From CAYZWU01 sp964482235 (GTDB lineage: Bacteria > Planctomycetota > B15-G4 > CAYZWU01): DNA of 64,000 bases. The stretch's first letter is position 1. Every line of letters begins with the position of its first letter. This document shows, piece by piece, positions 59,194 to 64,000 of the stretch. The notes beneath the pieces are model-generated. The model searched no databases and was not told the origin of the DNA. It saw only the letters and a list, made by a program, of their open reading frames with translations. The stretch covers positions 1-64,000 of the forward strand of contig CAYZWU010000010.1 of the NCBI GenBank assembly GCA_964482235.1. The letters are read 5' to 3'. The position numbers and the translations under genes were made by a program.

Positions 59194-61818
59194 CTACCAC
59201 TTCACTCTCAAGGTGTACTTCCCGGGCTCGGCATACCGCCTGCCCGAACGCCTCCCCTCGCCCTCCTCCTCTTTCCGTTCCACCGAGAGGTCCCAGGCGG
59301 CGATGTTCAGACCAGCGCGGCCCTGGTGCGCGATCTCCTTGACCATCTCGCCATCGGGATCGACGATCGAGAAGACAACCTCCTGCGGATCCCTCAGGAA
59401 GTAATGGATGCGGATCGGCTCGGAACGTCCCCATCTCCCGCGGCGCGCCTGGACCGATTTCGTCTCGAAGAGGTGGATCCTCTTCCGCAGGATCTCCCTG
59501 CTGAACTTCTGGAGATACTCCACGTCCAGGGCGTACATCCCCCGGCCGTGCGTGGCAGCCACGAGGATCCTGTCGCGCGGGTGGATCACGAGATCATGGA
59601 CGAAGGTCGACGGCAGGCCGTTGCCGAGGCAGTGCCACGATCCGCCGGCGTCGATCGAGACGTAGACTCCGACATCGGTGCCCGCGTAGAGGAGCTCGCT
59701 GTTTTCCGGATCCTCCCGGATCACGTTCACCGGCCCGAGGGGGATGTTGCCGCCGATGTCGCGCCACGTGGCGCCGCAGTCGGTAGACTTCCAGAGATAG
59801 GGGGTGAAGTCGTCGTCCCGCTTGCCGTTCTGCGCCAGGTAGACCGTCTTCTCGTCGTACGCCGAGGCGACGATCCGGGAGATCCACCGATCCGGGGCGA
59901 GGCCCGGCGTGATGTCTTTCCAGGTCGTTCCCGAATCACGCGTCACGTGGACCTTCCCGTCATCCGATCCCGTGTAGATCAAACCGAACCGGAGCGGAGA
60001 CTCGGCGATGGCGAAAATCGTCTGATACGGAATGTCGCCCTGCTTCTCCGGATCGTTGCCCGTCAGGTCGGGGCTGATCCTCTCCCACGAGTCGCCCCTG
60101 TCCATCGAGCGGTGCAGGAAGTTCGAGCCGTGGTAGATGATGCGGGGGTTGTGCGGCGAGATGATGAAGGGAGCGACCCACTGGCACCTCAGCTTCGGAT
60201 CGCCCTCCGCGACCTTCGGCATGATGCGCGTTCTCTTGTCCGCTTTCAGGTCGGTGCGCATGATGCTGCCGTAGAATCCGGCCGAGTAGACGATGTTCGG
60301 ATCCGTCGGGTCGATGGCGTGGCTCGAGCCCTCGCCGCCGGGAGCGTTCGTCCACTCGACGGCCGGGATGCGGCTGCGCCCGCGGCTCAGGTCCACGATC
60401 CCCCGGCGGCTGCCGTGATCCTGGATCGAGCCGTAGACGTGAAAGGGCTCGTCCATGTCGAAGGAGACGTTGTAGAACTGGACGAGGGGAAGCTTGTCGT
60501 TGTAGTTAATCCAGTTCTTGCCGCCGTCGTAGGAGATGACCAGGCCGCCGTCGTTGGCGTTCACGAGATAGTCGGAGTTGTCCGGATCGATCCAGAGGCC
60601 GTGATGGTCGCCGTGCATGCCGCCCAGGCGGCGGAACGTCTTGCCGCCGTCCTCGGAGACGTTCAGGCTGATCCCCATGACGTAGATCTTGTTCTCGTCG
60701 TTCGGATCGACGCGCATCTGTCCGAAGACCCAGCCGTAGGTGGCTGACAGGGTTTCCATGTAGCGGTTCGACTCGCTGACCTGCCTCCAGCTCTCGCCCC
60801 TGTCGTCGGAGCGATAGACGGTGGCTCCCTTGATCGTGCCTCCCTTCTGCCGGCCGTAGGCGTCCCTGTCACCTTCATCGGCCTGTCGGGCATAGTCGTA
60901 GTTGTCGATGAAAGCATAGAGCACGCTGGGATTGGATCGGGCGATGTCGATGCCGATCCTGCCCCTCTTCTCAGCCGGCGGAAGCCCCTCGGTGATCTGC
61001 TTCCAGTCCGCGCCCCCGTTCTCCGTCCTGAAGATCGCGCTTCCGAAGAAGCCCGGCTCGTTGCGCGGATCGTTCCACTTCTTCCGTCGCCTCTGCCACG
61101 TGGCGGCGTAGAGATTTTCCGGGGCAGAGGGATCGATCACCAGGTCGATCGCGCCTGTTCCTGCATCCACGTGGAGAATCCTCGTCCAGTCCTTGCCGCC
61201 GCTCGTCGTCTTGTAGACGCCGCGCTGCCTGTTGTCCGTCCACTCGCGGCCCGAGGCGGCCACGTAGACGATGTTCGGGTTCTCCGGGTGGATCACGATG
61301 CGCGGGATCGTGTGGGTGCCTGCGAGCCCCATGTGCTCCCACGTCTTTCCCGCATCGATCGACTTGTAGACGCCGCACCCCGCCATGGAGCTGCGGAAGA
61401 TGTTCGCCTCGCCGGTGCCGATCCAGACGATGTCCTGGTTCGAGGGGGCGATGGTCACGTCGCCGATCGAAGTCGAGGCGGCATGCTCGAACACGGGCTC
61501 CCAGGTCGTGCCCTCGTTCACTGTCTTCCACACGCCGCCCGAGGCTGCGGCCACGTAGATCGTGTAGGTCTTCCCTCTCGGCGACGTCACCGCCACGTCG
61601 GTGATCCTGCCGCTGATGTTGGTCGGGCCGAGGAACTGCCACCTGAGAGGCTGGAAGATCGACTCTTCATTCATGGCGCAGTGCCGGTCGTACCTCTTGA
61701 GGCGCTTGTTTCCGGCCAGTGGCTTGTCGTTCTGCTGCCCCTTCAGGGGAGAGACGAAGACGAGCAGAATAAAAGAGGAGAGCAGGACCGCCGCGAGGCG
61801 TTTCTTCGATAGCGTCAT
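59194..61818 (-). CDS. Exported BNR/sortilin-like multi-repeat propeller protein
   Basis: An 874-residue protein with a signal peptide (AVLLSSFILLVFVSPLKGQ). About a dozen Asp-box/BNR repeats are visible with the S-x-D-x-G-x-x-W form: SIDAGKTWEHM, TTSGGKDWTRI, RSDDRGESWRQV, SYDGGKNWINY, SMDRGDSWERI, TRDSGTTWKDI, STDCGATWRDI, SIDAGGSWHCL. It ends with a FlgD-like or Ig segment (EVVFSIVDPDGEMVKEI, AWDL, GKYTLRVKW). The family is annotated as VPS10/sortilin-like or glycosyl hydrolase but has no confirmed enzyme activity. It probably acts in the periplasm or outside. The GNAT gene starts 27 bases upstream of it. Confidence 0.87.
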   Translation of the reverse strand: MTLSKKRLAAVLLSSFILLVFVSPLKGQQNDKPLAGNKRLKRYDRHCAMNEESIFQPLRWQFLGPTNISGRITDVAVTSPRGKTYTIYVAAASGGVWKTVNEGTTWEPVFEHAASTSIGDVTIAPSNQDIVWIGTGEANIFRSSMAGCGVYKSIDAGKTWEHMGLAGTHTIPRIVIHPENPNIVYVAASGREWTDNRQRGVYKTTSGGKDWTRILHVDAGTGAIDLVIDPSAPENLYAATWQRRRKKWNDPRNEPGFFGSAIFRTENGGADWKQITEGLPPAEKRGRIGIDIARSNPSVLYAFIDNYDYARQADEGDRDAYGRQKGGTIKGATVYRSDDRGESWRQVSESNRYMETLSATYGWVFGQMRVDPNDENKIYVMGISLNVSEDGGKTFRRLGGMHGDHHGLWIDPDNSDYLVNANDGGLVISYDGGKNWINYNDKLPLVQFYNVSFDMDEPFHVYGSIQDHGSRRGIVDLSRGRSRIPAVEWTNAPGGEGSSHAIDPTDPNIVYSAGFYGSIMRTDLKADKRTRIMPKVAEGDPKLRCQWVAPFIISPHNPRIIYHGSNFLHRSMDRGDSWERISPDLTGNDPEKQGDIPYQTIFAIAESPLRFGLIYTGSDDGKVHVTRDSGTTWKDITPGLAPDRWISRIVASAYDEKTVYLAQNGKRDDDFTPYLWKSTDCGATWRDIGGNIPLGPVNVIREDPENSELLYAGTDVGVYVSIDAGGSWHCLGNGLPSTFVHDLVIHPRDRILVAATHGRGMYALDVEYLQKFSREILRKRIHLFETKSVQARRGRWGRSEPIRIHYFLRDPQEVVFSIVDPDGEMVKEIAHQGRAGLNIAAWDLSVERKEEEGEGRRSGRRYAEPGKYTLRVKW

Positions 61819-61845
61819 CGTTTCACGTTTCCCGGATTCGGGAGA

Positions 61846-62928
61846 TCAGACGTGATCCGAATCTCCCATGTGAACAAAGAAATTGCCGAAATCCGACAGG
61901 ACTGGATCATCGGGTTTTTCATAGGAGATGAGAAATGTTTTTTCCGGCTTCCGCTTGAAGAAGAAGAACGACTTCAGGATCTTGCCCACCTCGTCTTCCC
62001 GGTCTTTGAGCCAGAGTGTGGCAAGATCGACATTGTCGGCGATGAAGGAGGCGAGGACGTGCTTGAGAAGGGATTTGAAAATGTCGGCCTTTCCAGGCGG
62101 GACCAGCCAGTCGGCGATGATCCCGCGCCTGTACCCTCGATCCTCCTTGAGACAGGTCACCATGAAACCCTGGAGCTCGCCGCCCTTCCTGGCCTCGAAG
62201 AACCTGTATTTTTCCACCGGGCAGCTGTTGAACCGCCAGGAGAGATACTCCTGGTCTTTCACAAGCGCCCAGACGAGATCGGTGGATGCTCTTTTCCAGA
62301 GCTCTTCGTAATCTTCCGTGGGCCCGGCCACCTCGCTGATCTCGCAGCCGCTGTCGCTGCGCACCTTGATCGCCAGCTTGTGAATCATGCTGGACAGGTT
62401 GAGACCCGGCACCTTGATGGACTTCTTCCTCTTCAGGTAGTTGCCCGCATTGAGGATTACCGAGTAGATCGGCAGCCCGGCATTGCAGACCAGCACCTTC
62501 TTGAAAAGGGTGGTGATGCCCCGGTAGCTGTGCTTGTTGGTGTATCCGTAGATCATGTTGGTGGCGAAGAGGTAGGGCTTCAGGTGGCTGGCGATCCTCT
62601 TCCAGGCCAGCATCTTCCGGTGTGTCGGATCGATCATCATGTCCGTCAGATGGACGCAGCTGTAGTTGCCGTCCATGATGGTGTTCTTGAGGTTCTGGAC
62701 GCCGCAGAAGCCGATGAGCTTTCCCGAATCGAAGATGGAAAGCGAGTATCTCTTACCCGGGCAGTCGAGATACTTCCACTTGAAGTACTCTTCCGGCATC
62801 TCGTGAAAGTCCGGATCATCTTCCTGACTCTTCCAGACGGCCGCGTGAAGGGCTGGAAGCTGGTCGATATCCTGCTCTTCGATCAATCTCGATTCGACGT
62901 TTCTCTTTGTGTTGGCTTTGGACGACAT
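61846..62928 (-). CDS. GNAT-family N-acetyltransferase, polysaccharide-type
   Basis: A 360-residue protein with two GNAT-like halves. ESRLIEEQDIDQLPALHAAVW and YSLSIFDSGKLIGFCGVQNL open the first, and LTDMMIDPTHRKM resembles the acetyl-CoA-binding R-x-x-G-x-G/A region, although the loop is altered. The second half has YEELWKRASTDLVWALVKDQ, YLSWRF and YRFFEARKGGELQGFMVTCL. This layout occurs in acyltransferases of surface-glycan loci. It is the first gene of a possible three-gene unit with the BNR and bestrophin-like genes. Confidence 0.75.
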   Translation of the reverse strand: MSSKANTKRNVESRLIEEQDIDQLPALHAAVWKSQEDDPDFHEMPEEYFKWKYLDCPGKRYSLSIFDSGKLIGFCGVQNLKNTIMDGNYSCVHLTDMMIDPTHRKMLAWKRIASHLKPYLFATNMIYGYTNKHSYRGITTLFKKVLVCNAGLPIYSVILNAGNYLKRKKSIKVPGLNLSSMIHKLAIKVRSDSGCEISEVAGPTEDYEELWKRASTDLVWALVKDQEYLSWRFNSCPVEKYRFFEARKGGELQGFMVTCLKEDRGYRRGIIADWLVPPGKADIFKSLLKHVLASFIADNVDLATLWLKDREDEVGKILKSFFFFKRKPEKTFLISYEKPDDPVLSDFGNFFVHMGDSDHV

Positions 62929-63050
62929 CGTTTTCTCGCTCGGAGTTTCGCGTTGAATCTGCTCCCAGGCCGGGCCGCCGCTCCAGCGCAGACAATCCTG
63001 ACCACGTAATGCCCGGTCGACTCCCGCCTCCGCAGGAAGGACCGGGCATT

Positions 63051-63077
63051 CTTATAATCGGCAAAAGGTGGGGTCAA
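63051..63077 (-). promoter_or_regulatory. Candidate promoter of the GNAT gene
   Basis: On the minus strand TTGACC (63077-63072) and TATAAG (63056-63051) are separated by 15 bases, shorter than ideal, about 120 bases upstream of the GNAT start. Confidence 0.35.
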
Positions 63078-63147
63078 CATTGCCTGCATATTTACTTTAT
63101 TGGCAAATGGAATCCTCGCAAGCAGAAAGGTGCGAATTCGGCGACCT

Positions 63148-64000
63148 TTATCGATTCAGGTGACCGGCAAAGGCGCGGATCACGGGATCGGGATCCTCTT
63201 CAGCCGTCTTCTTCACCGCGGCGGCCAGATCAGCGATGCTCCGGAAGCGGGGAACGCTGCTGTAAGCGGAAAGAGCGGCAAAACGGATCACTCGCTCGGG
63301 ATCAGCGAGCGCACGGCGGATGAGAGCCGCTCTGTCGCGGTCCCTCTTCACGACCGACATCCCGAACTGGAAGGCAATCCACCGCTCCAGGCTCTTCTCC
63401 GATCCGTGCATCTCCTGGAGCATCGCCGCGAAGTCGCTGTCGTAAGGGTTGTCCGCGAGGGCGAAACCCAGCAGGAAGGGATTCAGGTCGCCATACCGCT
63501 CCGTTAGCCGGGCAGCCTCGAAGACACGAAGCCGAATCCTGCTCATCAGCTCGAGATCTCCGTCCTCTGCGAGCAGGTAGAAGTCCGGAGTGCCCGCTAT
63601 GACCAGCAATTTATCGAGCGCTTCGGACGGCTTCCCTTCGGCCAGGAGCCTGTCGGCCTGGACCAGTGCGGCACCTGCCGCGTCCCTGGCCTTGTCGGAT
63701 ATCTCGATCTGCTCCTTCTCCGCGCGGATCTGCGATGCACGCGTGGGAACGTCGAAGAACCACCGCCCGAGGAAATCGCCGATGAATATCAGGGGAGTCG
63801 CCACGGCACGCCATGGCAGGGCGGCGCATTCGGTCACGTAATGCTCGTCCCAGTCCCACTCGTCCCAGAGGATATCGCCCGTGTCGCCGGCCGCGTCGTC
63901 GATCACGGTCACGGGATGAATGATCAAGCCGTCGGTGATCACAGCAACCAGACCGATGGGAAAAACGACGGGAAAGGCCACGACGCGCCATCCCGTGGCC
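63148..64000 (-). CDS. HEAT-repeat membrane-associated protein, truncated by the right edge
   Basis: The frame is open to the right edge; the GTG at 63981 is inside it, and the residues before (GWRVV) fit the hydrophobic run VVFPIGLVAVITDGLIIHPV, so the true start is probably outside. The visible part has a hydrophobic segment, an Ala/Glu-rich coiled coil (about 80-120: RASQIRAEKEQIEISDKARD), and C-terminal HEAT-like helices (ALIRRALADPERVIRFAALS, AAVKKTAEEDPDPVIRAFAG). A membrane-linked scaffold is the best description; no family name is secure. Confidence 0.65.
   Translation of the reverse strand, partial: ATGWRVVAFPVVFPIGLVAVITDGLIIHPVTVIDDAAGDTGDILWDEWDWDEHYVTECAALPWRAVATPLIFIGDFLGRWFFDVPTRASQIRAEKEQIEISDKARDAAGAALVQADRLLAEGKPSEALDKLLVIAGTPDFYLLAEDGDLELMSRIRLRVFEAARLTERYGDLNPFLLGFALADNPYDSDFAAMLQEMHGSEKSLERWIAFQFGMSVVKRDRDRAALIRRALADPERVIRFAALSAYSSVPRFRSIADLAAAVKKTAEEDPDPVIRAFAGHLNR

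Overview
The window looks like chromosomal DNA of a GC-rich, Gram-negative-type bacterium, most probably a Planctomycetota member or a close relative. This is an inference from gene content, not from a marker gene: there is no rRNA, tRNA or ribosomal protein here. The supporting families are a hydrazine-synthase-alpha-like protein fused to a sulfatase-modifying-factor domain, an ECF sigma factor carrying a membrane anchor and carboxypeptidase-regulatory-like repeats, TonB-like prenyltransferase-repeat proteins, C25 peptidase, and exported parallel beta-helix proteins.

Layout. (1) Positions 1-3922, minus strand, visibly less GC-rich: a defence-type cluster with the 5' part of a probable type IIG methyltransferase, a broken small gene, a class III cyclase-like protein, a DUF4238 protein and a PIN-like protein. 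(2) 4239-15349: a carbon-catabolism locus. A DRE-TIM aldolase and a DeoR regulator run leftward; a VOC protein, DhaK-like and DhaL-like kinase subunits, an LsrF-like aldolase, a Tat-exported cupin, the HzsA-like/SUMF1 fusion and a RidA-like protein run rightward. (3) 15348-18276: a C25 peptidase between two copies of a ~100-bp inverted-repeat element. (4) 18345-25689: surface polysaccharide genes: GT4, a reductase-GT2 fusion, RfbH with intact His and Fe-S motif, and an O-antigen-ligase-like protein, with a DUF1579 protein inserted. (5) 25804-32450, minus: a prenyltransferase-repeat protein, a gamma-glutamyltransferase-like protein, and two radical SAM genes, one frame-broken at an A9 tract. 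(6) 32861-48654: exported proteins (serine hydrolase, DNRLRE/CARDB/DUF3472 protein, three parallel beta-helix paralogues, GH78 rhamnosidase) with a Fic enzyme and an AAA_14/DUF4143 ATPase in AT-richer DNA. (7) 48774-57677: TetR plus ABC1-kinase operon with two visible operators, a giant membrane-anchored ECF sigma factor, an exported propeller protein, and a sigma/anti-sigma/exported-protein operon. (8) 57688-64000, minus: FKBP isomerase, bestrophin-like membrane protein, BNR-repeat protein, GNAT enzyme and a truncated HEAT-repeat protein.

How genes work together. Region 2 reads as a kinase-aldolase route for a small keto-sugar or an AI-2-like compound, controlled by the DeoR repressor. In region 4, RfbH next to an RfbJ-like reductase suggests a CDP-3,6-dideoxyhexose incorporated into a surface glycan. 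The most unusual signals are the inverted-repeat elements, the A9 frameshift, and a duplicated arrangement (serine-hydrolase tail, convergent exported gene, shared promoter/leader) that carries two unrelated payload genes.
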